A stretch of DNA of 11,891 bases, from contig DEHU01000003.1 in assembly GCA_002352125.1 (NCBI GenBank), positions 11,514-23,404 on the forward strand, given 5' to 3'. A model generated the notes under the pieces. That model worked only from the letters and a program-made list of their open reading frames with translations. It was not told the origin of the DNA and searched no databases. Position numbers and translations under genes: made by a program. This DNA comes from Competibacteraceae bacterium UBA2792 (GTDB lineage: Bacteria > Pseudomonadota > Gammaproteobacteria > Competibacterales > Competibacteraceae). Of this stretch, positions 1 through 6,678 are shown piece after piece (position 1 is the stretch's first letter; each line of letters opens with the position of its first letter).

Positions 1-770
1 GCCATATCCAGATCGTCGCTGAAGATGACGCCCTGAAATTCCAGTTGCCGGCGCAGAATATCTTTCAGCCAGCGCGCCGAAAAACCGGCCGGCCTGTCGT
101 CCACTTGCGGATAGAGAACGTGGGCCGGCATCAGCGCCACCAAACCGTAATGGATCATCCGCTCGAACGCCAGCAGATCGGCAGAAGCCAGATCGTCGTA
201 AGAGCGCGGATCGACTGGCAGTTCCAGGTGCGAATCGGCGGCGATTCCGCCGTGTCCCGGAAAATGTTTGCCGACCGCTTCCATGCCGGCTTTCTGCATT
301 CCGCTCGCATAGGCGTGGGCCAGATCGGCCACCGCATCGGGATCGCGATGGAATGCGCGGTCGCCGATAATCCCGCTGACGCCGTGGTCTAAATCCAGCA
401 CGGGCGCGAAGCTGAAATCTACTCCGACCGCACGCAGCTCGGCGGCCATCAGCCAACCGGTGACTCGCGCCAGTTGTTTGGCGCGCATCCGATCCCGATC
501 GTAAAGCTCGCCCAGACGCCGTACCGCCGGCAGCCGGGTAAAACCGTCGCGAAACCGTTGGACTCGACCGCCCTCGTGATCCACCGCCACCAGCAAGCGC
601 GGTTGGCGCAGAGCATGGATGGCAGCCGTCAACGCCGCCACCTGCTCCGGGGACTGATAGTTGCGGCTGAACAGGATCACGCCGCCTACCAGCGGATGAC
701 GCAGGAGATCCGACTCTTCGACGGTCAACTCCAAACCGTCCAGTCCCAGCATCACCGGCCCCAATGCCAT
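1..770 (-). CDS. nagZ: Beta-N-acetylhexosaminidase NagZ (3' end cut by window)
   Basis: Cytoplasmic glycoside hydrolase family 3 enzyme that removes GlcNAc from anhydromuropeptides during peptidoglycan recycling. I translated the minus strand from the ATG at 770; 256 codons are visible and the frame runs off position 1. The product begins [12 protein letters not shown], close to the known gammaproteobacterial NagZ start, then shows [14 protein letters not shown] (about 25-38), [13 protein letters not shown] (about 61-73), the catalytic-loop motif KHFPGHGG (168-175, His173) and SDDLDM at the visible end, which holds the nucleophile Asp of the family. About 85 C-terminal residues are missing compared with a typical 340-residue NagZ. 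An AGCGAGG-like ribosome site lies 8 nt before the ATG. It is divergent from the kinase gene, 39 nt or more away. Family assignment is secure; only the 3' end is unseen. Confidence 0.95.
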   Translation of the reverse strand, partial: MALGPVMLGLDGLELTVEESDLLRHPLVGGVILFSRNYQSPEQVAALTAAIHALRQPRLLVAVDHEGGRVQRFRDGFTRLPAVRRLGELYDRDRMRAKQLARVTGWLMAAELRAVGVDFSFAPVLDLDHGVSGIIGDRAFHRDPDAVADLAHAYASGMQKAGMEAVGKHFPGHGGIAADSHLELPVDPRSYDDLASADLLAFERMIHYGLVALMPAHVLYPQVDDRPAGFSARWLKDILRRQLEFQGVIFSDDLDM

Positions 771-808
771 CGCTCGCACCTCGCTCGGCTCGCCACAGAA
801 AATGGTTC

Positions 809-815
809 TATGATA
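809..815. promoter_or_regulatory. Possible -10 element in the nagZ / kinase divergent spacer
   Basis: TATGAT reads on the plus strand at 809-814 and TATCAT on the minus strand at 815-810, each matching five of six bases of the sigma70 -10 box. No convincing -35 box lies at 16-18 bp on either side. The spacer between the two divergent genes is only 39-72 bp, so some promoter must lie here or inside a coding end. If the plus-strand box is used, translation of the kinase must start at 843 rather than 810. Confidence 0.25.
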
Positions 816-3119
816 ACGCTTAATTTGCCGATAACCAGTTCTATGCCCAAGCCGATTTCCCTGCGCCAACGCTCGCGCTCGACTCGTCCACCGGCCGGTG
901 TGCCGAGTCGCGTCGCCTGGATTCGATCGCTGGTTTGGTTCTTGCCGGTATTGCTGGCCCTGCCTGGTATCGCCGATGCCGAGATGGGCTGGCTTAGCCA
1001 AGATTCGATCGATTTCCACGGTTTCGCGGAAAAAGTGCAGTTCGCGCTCTGGGTCGTGGTTCCCGCTATCATGCTCGTCGTCGTCGTACTGTTCTGGTCT
1101 TGGCTGCTATACCGACAGACGGCGCGGCGCACCCGGCAATTGCAGCGGGAGCTAAGCGAGCGCCGGCGAGTGGAGATGGCGCTGCGCGAAAGCGAGACGC
1201 GCTTTCGCGATGTGACCGAAGCGGCTAGCGACTGGATTTGGGAGATGGACGAAAATCTGCGATTTACCTATTTGTCGGAACGGTTCTATGCGCTGACCGG
1301 AATCGCGCCCCAATATGTGCTGGGTCGCACTCGTTGGGAGCTTGCCGGGGTCGATTCGGCTGCCGATCCGCAAAAATGGCGCAGGCATCGGGAACTGTTG
1401 GAAAAGCATTTATCGTTTCGCGATTTCATCTATCAAACCCAATTGACCAGCAACCAGAAAGAGGGTCGATATCTGAAAGTCAGCGGCAAACCGATCCACG
1501 ACGGTCAAGGCCGATTCCGGGGCTACCGCGGGACCGGCACCGACATCACCGAGCAGGTCAAAGCGGAAACGGCGTTGCATCAAAGCGAATTGCGCTTGCG
1601 ACGCATCATCGATCTGGTGCCGCACATGATCTTCGCCAGAGACAGCCACGGCCATTTCCTGTTGGCCAATCGCGCCACCGCCGCCGCCTACGATATGACG
1701 GTCGGGGAACTGGTCAACCGATCCCATCATATCGTTCATCGCGTCGACGAAGAAGCGGAACGAATGCTGGCCGACGACCAAGAAGTGATCGAAAGCTGGA
1801 CTTCCAAGCTCGTTGCCGAAGAAACGTTCACCGATCACGCCGGCCAGGTCCATACCTTGCAAACCATGAAAATCCCCTTCACCGAGCCTGGGCTGAACGA
1901 AGCGGCAGTGTTGAGCGTAGCGATCGACATTACCGAACAAAAACGCGCAAAAGAAGAAGTGGCGCGAATGCGGCTCTACCTCAAAAACATCATCGACTCG
2001 ATGCCATCGGTGCTGATCGGCGTCGATCCTTGGGGCTATATCACGGTGCTGAACCAACCGGCCGAACAAGCCGGCGGCGTGTCCTGGGAAGCGGCGCAGG
2101 GTCGCTTCTTCGGCGAGGTATTTCCGCAGTTGGAAGGCCAATTCGAGCAGGTACGGCAAGCGATTCGTCATGGCCGCCCGATCAAAACCCCCCGGATGAC
2201 ATTGGAAGTCGAGGGCGAACTGCACTACGCCGATGTTATGGTTTATCCTCTCATGGCCGACACCGCCAGCGGTGCCGTGATTCGAATGGACGATATCACC
2301 GCTCGGGTCCGCATCGAATCGATGATGGTGCAAACCGAAAAAATGTTGTCGGTCGGCGGATTAGCGGCCGGCATGGCCCACGAGATCAACAACCCCCTCG
2401 GCGCGATCCTGCAAGGTAGCCAGAATATCCTGCGGCGCATCGGGCCGGATATGTCCCAGAATCGTTCGGTAGCCGACGCCTTGGGCATCGACCTGAACTT
2501 GCTCAACCGCTATCTCCAAGAACGCGGTATCCTACGATTTTTGGAGGGGATTCGCGAAGCTGGCACCCGCGCTGCCAAGATCGTCGCCGATATGTTGTCG
2601 TTCAGTCGGCGCAGCGAATCGCGTTTCGCCCTGGTCGATGTGGAGGACATGCTGGAAACCGTTTTACGGTTGGCGGCCAGCGACTACGATCTGAAAAAGA
2701 AGTACGATTTCAAGCGAATCACCATTGAGCGCGATTACGATCCCGCATTGCGTGCGGTGTATTGCGACAAGACGGAAATCGAGCAAGTGATCCTGAACCT
2801 GCTCAAAAACGCTGCCCAGGCTATGGCCGAGGAGGGTACGCCATCGCCCACCATCACCCTGCGCACCTTGCACGAGCCGGACTACGTTTTGATCGAAGTC
2901 GTTGACAACGGTCCCGGTATGGACGACAAAATCCTAAAGCGGATATTCGAGCCTTTCTTCACCACCAAAGAGGTCGGCGCCGGGACAGGCCTGGGTTTGT
3001 CGGTGTCTTATTTTATCGTGACCGAGCAACATAACGGCCGACTCTCGGCGACATCCAAGCCGGGACAGGGTAGCCGTTTCAGCATCCGCCTACCCCGGAT
3101 TCGGGAGGCGCTACCATGA
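810..3119 (+). CDS. Membrane sensor histidine kinase with three PAS-like domains
   Basis: Inner-membrane sensor kinase of 769 residues from the ATG at 810; an in-frame ATG at 843 gives 758. Neither has a good ribosome site. The open frame reaches back to 474, but that part overlaps nagZ and is rejected. A basic N-terminus leads to a hydrophobic segment (about 36-56) ending in an ADA|E signal-peptidase-like site, then a second segment (about 78-101). Three PAS-like domains follow (about 129-250, 258-378, 388-500); the first two end in the typical DITEQ. The kinase core has the H box [11 protein letters not shown] (His524), N box NLLKNAAQ (663-670), G1 DNGPGM (699-704), F box FEPFFTTK and G2 GTGLGLS (from 725). 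There is no receiver domain, so it is not a hybrid kinase. It heads the four-gene operon, its TGA overlapping the next ATG (ATGA, 3116-3119). The signal is unknown. Confidence 0.93.
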   Translation: MITLNLPITSSMPKPISLRQRSRSTRPPAGVPSRVAWIRSLVWFLPVLLALPGIADAEMGWLSQDSIDFHGFAEKVQFALWVVVPAIMLVVVVLFWSWLLYRQTARRTRQLQRELSERRRVEMALRESETRFRDVTEAASDWIWEMDENLRFTYLSERFYALTGIAPQYVLGRTRWELAGVDSAADPQKWRRHRELLEKHLSFRDFIYQTQLTSNQKEGRYLKVSGKPIHDGQGRFRGYRGTGTDITEQVKAETALHQSELRLRRIIDLVPHMIFARDSHGHFLLANRATAAAYDMTVGELVNRSHHIVHRVDEEAERMLADDQEVIESWTSKLVAEETFTDHAGQVHTLQTMKIPFTEPGLNEAAVLSVAIDITEQKRAKEEVARMRLYLKNIIDSMPSVLIGVDPWGYITVLNQPAEQAGGVSWEAAQGRFFGEVFPQLEGQFEQVRQAIRHGRPIKTPRMTLEVEGELHYADVMVYPLMADTASGAVIRMDDITARVRIESMMVQTEKMLSVGGLAAGMAHEINNPLGAILQGSQNILRRIGPDMSQNRSVADALGIDLNLLNRYLQERGILRFLEGIREAGTRAAKIVADMLSFSRRSESRFALVDVEDMLETVLRLAASDYDLKKKYDFKRITIERDYDPALRAVYCDKTEIEQVILNLLKNAAQAMAEEGTPSPTITLRTLHEPDYVLIEVVDNGPGMDDKILKRIFEPFFTTKEVGAGTGLGLSVSYFIVTEQHNGRLSATSKPGQGSRFSIRLPRIREALP

Positions 3120-3505
3120 CAGGTTGGGTTTTGATCGTCGACGACGAGGAAATGATTCGGGAAAACTTGAAGGCGTATCTGGAAGACGAAGGCCTGGGAG
3201 TCGCGGCGTTCGAGTCTGCTACCCATGCTTTGCGCTGGCTGAGAGACGGAACCGCCTGTCGGGTGTGCATCATGGACATGCGCCTGCCCGACATGGACGG
3301 CAATGCTGCCATCCGCATTCTCCATCGACTGTATCCCGAGATGGAGTTCCTGATCCACACCGGCTCTTCTAGCTATAGCCTGCCCGAAGATTTGCGCGCC
3401 ATGGGTCTCGACGACGACCGGGTCTATCGCAAACCGCTGGGCGATATGGCGCCCCTGGCGGCGGCGGTACGCGCGCTGGCAGCTCCGCGAGAGGTCCGAC
3501 CATGA
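3116..3505 (+). CDS. Single-domain response regulator (CheY/Spo0F-like)
   Basis: A 129-residue lone receiver domain with no output domain. The fold signature is complete: acidic pair Asp9-Asp10 in LIVDDEE, phospho-acceptor Asp54 in CIMDMRLPDMDG, Thr82 in the switch strand and Lys106 in YRKPL. The ATG overlaps the kinase stop as ATGA and a GGGAGG ribosome site sits at 3103-3108, so translation is probably coupled. Its own stop overlaps the next start in the same way. With no output domain it must act through protein contacts or as a phosphate carrier. Placed between a non-hybrid kinase and a receiver-phosphatase, with an Hpt gene nearby, the natural reading is a Spo0F-like relay step; that is inference. 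The receiver assignment itself is certain. Confidence 0.92.
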   Translation: MTGWVLIVDDEEMIRENLKAYLEDEGLGVAAFESATHALRWLRDGTACRVCIMDMRLPDMDGNAAIRILHRLYPEMEFLIHTGSSSYSLPEDLRAMGLDDDRVYRKPLGDMAPLAAAVRALAAPREVRP

Positions 3506-4683
3506 ACGTAAAACCCGCGCGTATCCTGATGATCGACGACGAACAACTGGTCCTCGAAGTCCTCACCGCTTATCTGGAGGACAGCGGGTTCGAGGTCACC
3601 CAAGCCATCGATGGCCAAACCGGCATCGAACTCGCGCGGCGCGAACAGTTCGACCTGGTACTGTGCGACTTGCGCATGCCGGGCATAGACGGTTTGCATG
3701 TGCTGGCCACGATCACTTGCGAGTTTCCGGAGTTGCCGATCCTAGTCGTCTCCGGCATGGGTGGCATGAGCGACGCCATCCAGGCACTCAAGCTCGGCGC
3801 CTGGGATTACGTTACCAAGCCGATCGAGGATATGGCAATTTTGGAACACGCCATCGCTCATGCATTGGAGCGGGCCCGGCTGCGACGGGAAAACCGCGAA
3901 CATCGCGAACACCTCGAAGCCGTCAATGATCAGTTGCGGCAAACCTTGCGGCGCTTGCAAGAAGATGAAGCGGCAGCGCGACGCATCCAGTTCCAACTAT
4001 TGCCAGAAAACGATAAAGTTTACCGAAGCTACCGATTCCACCGCCATCTGCTCACCTCGCAGTACCTCAGCGGCGATTTTGTCGATTATTTTCCCATCGA
4101 TGGCGATCATCTCGGTTTCTACATCGCCGACGTGTCCGGTCACGGCGTATCGTCGGCCTTCGTCACGGTCATGCTCAAAAGCTACATCGGCCGTTACCGG
4201 GAGCTGCACCGCCAGAACCGTGACAGAGGGATTCTCAATCCCGCCGAAACCTTGAGTCGGCTGAACCGGGAAATTTTCAGTTGCCACATGGATAAATACC
4301 TGACCATCTTTTATGGCGTTATCGAATGGGGCACCAACCGGCTGCGCTATAGCAGTGGCGGCCAGTTTCCCTTTCCGATCCTGTTCGACGGGAAAGAGTC
4401 TTGCTTTATCGGCAAAAAGAGCTTGCCGATCGGATTGTTCGATTTCGCCAGCTACCAGACCGAATCCCTACAACTGCCGCCCCGCTTCGCGATGGTGCTC
4501 ATCTCGGATGGCATCCTGGAAGCCCTACCGCAAGCCAATCTGCGCGACAAGCAGTCGTTTTTGCTCGAAACCGTCCGTCACATCGATCTTAGCATCGAGA
4601 ATTTGATCCAGGCCCTCGAACTCGACCGGTCGGGACCGTTACCGGACGACGTGACCCTGCTGCTGGTCGAGAGGAAGAGCTGA
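3502..4683 (+). CDS. Response regulator with PP2C-type Ser/Thr phosphatase (RsbU/HsbR-like)
   Basis: A 393-residue cytoplasmic protein. The receiver domain (1-120) has Asp12-Asp13, phospho-acceptor Asp56 in LVLCDLRMPGIDG and Lys106 in VTKP. A charged, probably coiled-coil linker (about 121-160) leads to a SpoIIE/RsbU phosphatase domain (about 160-393) opening with RRIQFQLLPEN. The metal-binding acids expected in this family are all visible: Asp192 in SGDF, Asp210 in IADVSGHG, Asp336 in ISDGI and Asp382-383 in PDDVT. Phosphorylation of the receiver should switch the phosphatase, whose likely substrate is the phosphoserine of the STAS protein encoded 1 nt downstream. Pseudomonas HsbR has the same first two domains plus a C-terminal kinase domain; this protein ends right after the phosphatase, so that part is absent. 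The start overlaps the previous stop (ATGA) behind a GAGAGG site at 3489-3494. Confidence 0.93.
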   Translation: MNVKPARILMIDDEQLVLEVLTAYLEDSGFEVTQAIDGQTGIELARREQFDLVLCDLRMPGIDGLHVLATITCEFPELPILVVSGMGGMSDAIQALKLGAWDYVTKPIEDMAILEHAIAHALERARLRRENREHREHLEAVNDQLRQTLRRLQEDEAAARRIQFQLLPENDKVYRSYRFHRHLLTSQYLSGDFVDYFPIDGDHLGFYIADVSGHGVSSAFVTVMLKSYIGRYRELHRQNRDRGILNPAETLSRLNREIFSCHMDKYLTIFYGVIEWGTNRLRYSSGGQFPFPILFDGKESCFIGKKSLPIGLFDFASYQTESLQLPPRFAMVLISDGILEALPQANLRDKQSFLLETVRHIDLSIENLIQALELDRSGPLPDDVTLLLVERKS

Positions 4684-4684
4684 C

Positions 4685-5179
4685 ATGCAGGATGGCGCCG
4701 CTTTTTACGTCAAACAAGGACGCATCTTCGTCATCAAGCTGGTCGGCGATATCCGCTACACCATGGGCTGCGCCTTGGGAGATTTTTTGGACAGCCTGTT
4801 CGCGCGCACCGACTACGACGATATTGTCGTCGATATGACCCAAACCCACTCCATCGACAGTACCAGCCTGGGTTTGCTGGCGAAGATCGCCAACTTCTGC
4901 CGCAACCGCTTCGCCCATAAAACCACCCTGTTATCCACCGATCCCGACGTCAACCAGGTATTGGATACGATGGGGTTCTACGAGATCTTCGCTATCCGCG
5001 ACACCGGAGAAACCATTTCGGAGACTTTGCAGCAACTGGCGACGCAGGATCCTTGCAAAGAAGAACTGACCCGGATCGTCTTCGAGGCCCACCGCACCCT
5101 CAGCGAACTCAACCCGCGCAACCGGGAAACGTTCAAAAGCGTGCTCGATAGCTTGCGGCCCAAGTTGGACGAGCATTGA
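4685..5179 (+). CDS. STAS-domain anti-sigma-factor antagonist (HsbA-like)
   Basis: A 164-residue soluble protein. Residues about 1-105 form a STAS domain of the SpoIIAA/RsbV/HsbA type. The phosphorylation loop reads SIDSTSLGLL; Ser59, the first Ser after Asp58, aligns with Ser58 of SpoIIAA. A charged helical tail (about 110-164, with EAHRTLSELNPRNRETF) extends beyond the minimal domain, and I recall similar tails in gammaproteobacterial HsbA-type proteins. Such proteins bind an anti-sigma factor or other partner when unphosphorylated and release it when an anti-sigma kinase phosphorylates the Ser. The phosphatase encoded 1 nt upstream should return it to the active state. A GAGAGGAAG ribosome site lies within the end of the phosphatase gene. 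The partner kinase and the final target are not in the window. Confidence 0.92.
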   Translation: MQDGAAFYVKQGRIFVIKLVGDIRYTMGCALGDFLDSLFARTDYDDIVVDMTQTHSIDSTSLGLLAKIANFCRNRFAHKTTLLSTDPDVNQVLDTMGFYEIFAIRDTGETISETLQQLATQDPCKEELTRIVFEAHRTLSELNPRNRETFKSVLDSLRPKLDEH

Positions 5180-5212
5180 ACGTCCGGAACCCGGCGCGCG
5201 TTGGCGACGCTC

Positions 5213-5228
5213 CGGCATCGTAATGCCG
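5213..5228. terminator. Small hairpin between convergent genes
   Basis: CGGCAT and ATGCCG form a 6-bp stem around a CGTA loop in the 51-nt gap between the STAS gene and the convergent transpeptidase gene. Neither strand has a T run behind it, so it is at most a weak terminator. Confidence 0.25.
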
Positions 5229-5230
5229 CT

Positions 5231-5716
5231 TCAGTCGGCGACCAACACCCGATCGCCGGCGATCACCTGCTCGAACAACGCCAGCAAATCTCGGTTGCGC
5301 ATGCGGATGCAGCCGTGCGATAGCGGCACGCCCACGGGAGCTGCATCCGGACAGCCGTGAATGTAGATGAACCGGCGTAGAGTATCGCACTCGCCGCCCC
5401 GGTTGCGGCCGGGCTCCAGCCCGGTCAGCCAGAGAATCCGGGTCAGGATCCAATCCCGCTCCGGGTAGCGTGCCGCCAATTCCGGATCGTAAATTTCGCC
5501 GGTCGGTCGGCGGCCGACGAACACGGTGCCGACCGGCAATCCAGCGCCGATTTTGATGCGGATACGGTGCCAACCGCGCGGAGTACAACCGCTGCCGCGC
5601 CGCTCGCCGACACCGTTGCGAGCGGTGGACACCGGATAGACCGCCAGCGGCCTCTCTCCGGCAGCCAGCATCAAGCGCTGCTCGGGGATGCTGATTCGAA
5701 TCAGTCGCTCGGGCAT
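5231..5716 (-). CDS. YkuD-fold L,D-transpeptidase without signal peptide
   Basis: A 161-residue protein made almost entirely of the YkuD catalytic domain. With the ATG at 5716 as start, the active-site signature is IHGCPD (His120) followed by PLSHGCIRMRN, with Ser133, His134, catalytic Cys136 and Arg138. Family members usually cross-link peptidoglycan stems or anchor lipoproteins in the periplasm. This one begins directly with the domain (MPERLIRISIPEQRLML), and the frame has a TAA stop just upstream, so the only other start is a TTG at 5722 adding two residues. No export signal is therefore possible by the Sec lipid or Sec cleavage route. The start lies inside the last codons of the CYTH gene (16-nt overlap), so the two are co-transcribed and probably translationally coupled. 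Either it acts in the cytoplasm or it leaves by an unknown route. Confidence 0.9.
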   Translation of the reverse strand: MPERLIRISIPEQRLMLAAGERPLAVYPVSTARNGVGERRGSGCTPRGWHRIRIKIGAGLPVGTVFVGRRPTGEIYDPELAARYPERDWILTRILWLTGLEPGRNRGGECDTLRRFIYIHGCPDAAPVGVPLSHGCIRMRNRDLLALFEQVIAGDRVLVAD

Positions 5717-6183
5717 CGCCAAGTCTTATAGGGATGCCGGGCCAGTTGCGAGTTGTAGTAGCGGATGTCGTGCGAAACATCCTCACCCAGCCAGTCCGGC
5801 CGCGCGAACGGTTCGTCGGCACAACCCAATTCCACTTCCGCCACGATCAGGCCGGCGTTGTCCCCCGCAAATTCGTCGATCTCCCAAACGTGCTGGCCGT
5901 AGCGCACGAAATGGCGGGTCTTCTCCAATAGAGGCTTTTCGCACAGAGCGTCGAGAATCTCTTCGGCTTCGTCCTGCGGGATGGGGTATTCGTACTCGCT
6001 GCGCTGGATGCCGAGCGTACCGCTCTTGATGTTGAGAAAACCTTGGCCGCCCGCGATCCGCACTCGTACCGAGCAGCGGGCGTCGCTGGTCAGATAGCCT
6101 TGGCGCATCCGTACCGAACGTTCGACCCTTTGCCGCCAACGGTCGTCGCGGACCAAAAACTTGTGCTCGATTTCGATGCCCAT
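5701..6183 (-). CDS. CYTH-domain triphosphatase (triphosphate tunnel family)
   Basis: A 160-residue single-domain CYTH protein starting MGIEIEHKFLV, whose ExExK motif (Glu4, Glu6, Lys8) is the family hallmark. Later charged strands fit the tunnel wall: CSVRVRIAGG, GFLNIKSGT, YEYPIP, WEIDEF and VAEVELG. Known stand-alone bacterial members hydrolyse inorganic tripolyphosphate or other triphosphates with Mg or Mn; the substrate here cannot be told. There is no CHAD domain, unlike E. coli YgiF. The frame stays open upstream to 6264, but the conserved N-terminus and family length place the start at 6183. It leads a two-gene minus-strand unit with the YkuD gene, and is divergent from the Hpt gene across about 103 nt. 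Confidence 0.9.
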   Translation of the reverse strand: MGIEIEHKFLVRDDRWRQRVERSVRMRQGYLTSDARCSVRVRIAGGQGFLNIKSGTLGIQRSEYEYPIPQDEAEEILDALCEKPLLEKTRHFVRYGQHVWEIDEFAGDNAGLIVAEVELGCADEPFARPDWLGEDVSHDIRYYNSQLARHPYKTWRCPSD

Positions 6184-6222
6184 AGCGAAGCTCGTCGCGT
6201 TGGATTTTCCTGTTCGCATGGT

Positions 6223-6250
6223 AGGACAAACAGCGCACTTTGTGTATGCT
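6223..6250 (+). promoter_or_regulatory. Candidate sigma70 promoter for the Hpt gene
   Basis: AGGACA (6223-6228) and TATGCT (6245-6250) each match four of six consensus bases and are 16 bp apart, upstream of the GGAGGG site of the Hpt gene. A small inverted repeat (ACAAA 6226-6230, TTTGT 6239-6243) overlaps the spacer. For the opposite direction, TACACA and TACCAT 17 bp apart could serve the CYTH gene. All are weak matches. Confidence 0.25.
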
Positions 6251-6271
6251 TGTTTAAATCGCATGACTTAT

Positions 6272-6277
6272 GGAGGG
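6272..6277 (+). promoter_or_regulatory. Ribosome binding site fixing the Hpt start
   Basis: GGAGGG lies 9 nt before the ATG at 6287. The open frame extends upstream to 6161 across the start of the divergent CYTH gene, but only this ATG has a ribosome site and gives the normal Hpt length. Confidence 0.8.
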
Positions 6278-6286
6278 AAAATCGTA

Positions 6287-6646
6287 ATGAGCGACACCGA
6301 CCTCGATCGGATAACGCTGCTCGACGAAGAAGTCATCGCCGAATTGCGCGAAGTCTTGGAGGACGAGTTCGCCGAACTGCTCCAGCATTTTCTAAACGAA
6401 TTACCGCTCCAGTTCGCGCGTTTGCAAACCGCCATCGACCAAAGCGATGCCGGTGAACTCTATCGCGTCGCCCACCAGCTCAAATCCAGTTGCGGCAGCA
6501 TGGGCGCGCTGCGGCTGGCGGAGTTGGTTCGGCGCCTAGAGCGCGCCGGGCGAGAAAGCACGCTCGACGATGCTACGGCACTGCTGGATCGTACTCGCGC
6601 CGTTAGTGCCGAAACGGTAACCGAGTTACGTGCCCATTTGAATTAA
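6287..6646 (+). CDS. Hpt-domain histidine phosphotransfer protein
   Basis: A 119-residue, acidic, all-helical protein that is a bare Hpt domain. The phosphorylation helix reads [16 protein letters not shown], with His63 in the family pattern AHxLKxxxGxxGA, followed by the usual [13 protein letters not shown] helix. Hpt proteins shuttle phosphate between receiver domains and have no kinase activity. Two receivers are encoded 2-3 kb upstream on the same strand: the lone receiver and the receiver-phosphatase. In Pseudomonas aeruginosa the Hpt protein HptB feeds the receiver-phosphatase HsbR, so a similar partnership is a reasonable inference. The gene is separated from that operon by the minus-strand CYTH/YkuD pair, and is followed after 32 nt by the YyaL gene, with no terminator visible between them. 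Confidence 0.92.
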   Translation: MSDTDLDRITLLDEEVIAELREVLEDEFAELLQHFLNELPLQFARLQTAIDQSDAGELYRVAHQLKSSCGSMGALRLAELVRRLERAGRESTLDDATALLDRTRAVSAETVTELRAHLN

Positions 6647-6678
6647 GCGCCCTCGCCGACCACGGCCTGAATCGCCGC

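Noticed and set aside
474..809. Upstream extension of the kinase reading frame
   Set aside because: It lies entirely antisense to or just before nagZ, whose translation has unmistakable family motifs; the extension shows no domain and no ribosome site.
1410..2333. Open frame of 307 codons antisense to the kinase
   Set aside because: Composition follows the opposite strand of PAS coding sequence, with no recognisable domain; a typical GC-rich shadow.
1238..2419. Open frame of 393 codons on the same strand, another frame, within the kinase
   Set aside because: Rich in Arg, Gly, Ser and Pro as frame-shifted GC-rich DNA gives; the kinase frame is continuous across it, so there is no sign of a frameshift.
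6161..6286. Longer start for the Hpt protein
   Set aside because: It would overlap the divergent CYTH gene start, lacks a ribosome site, and exceeds the normal Hpt length.
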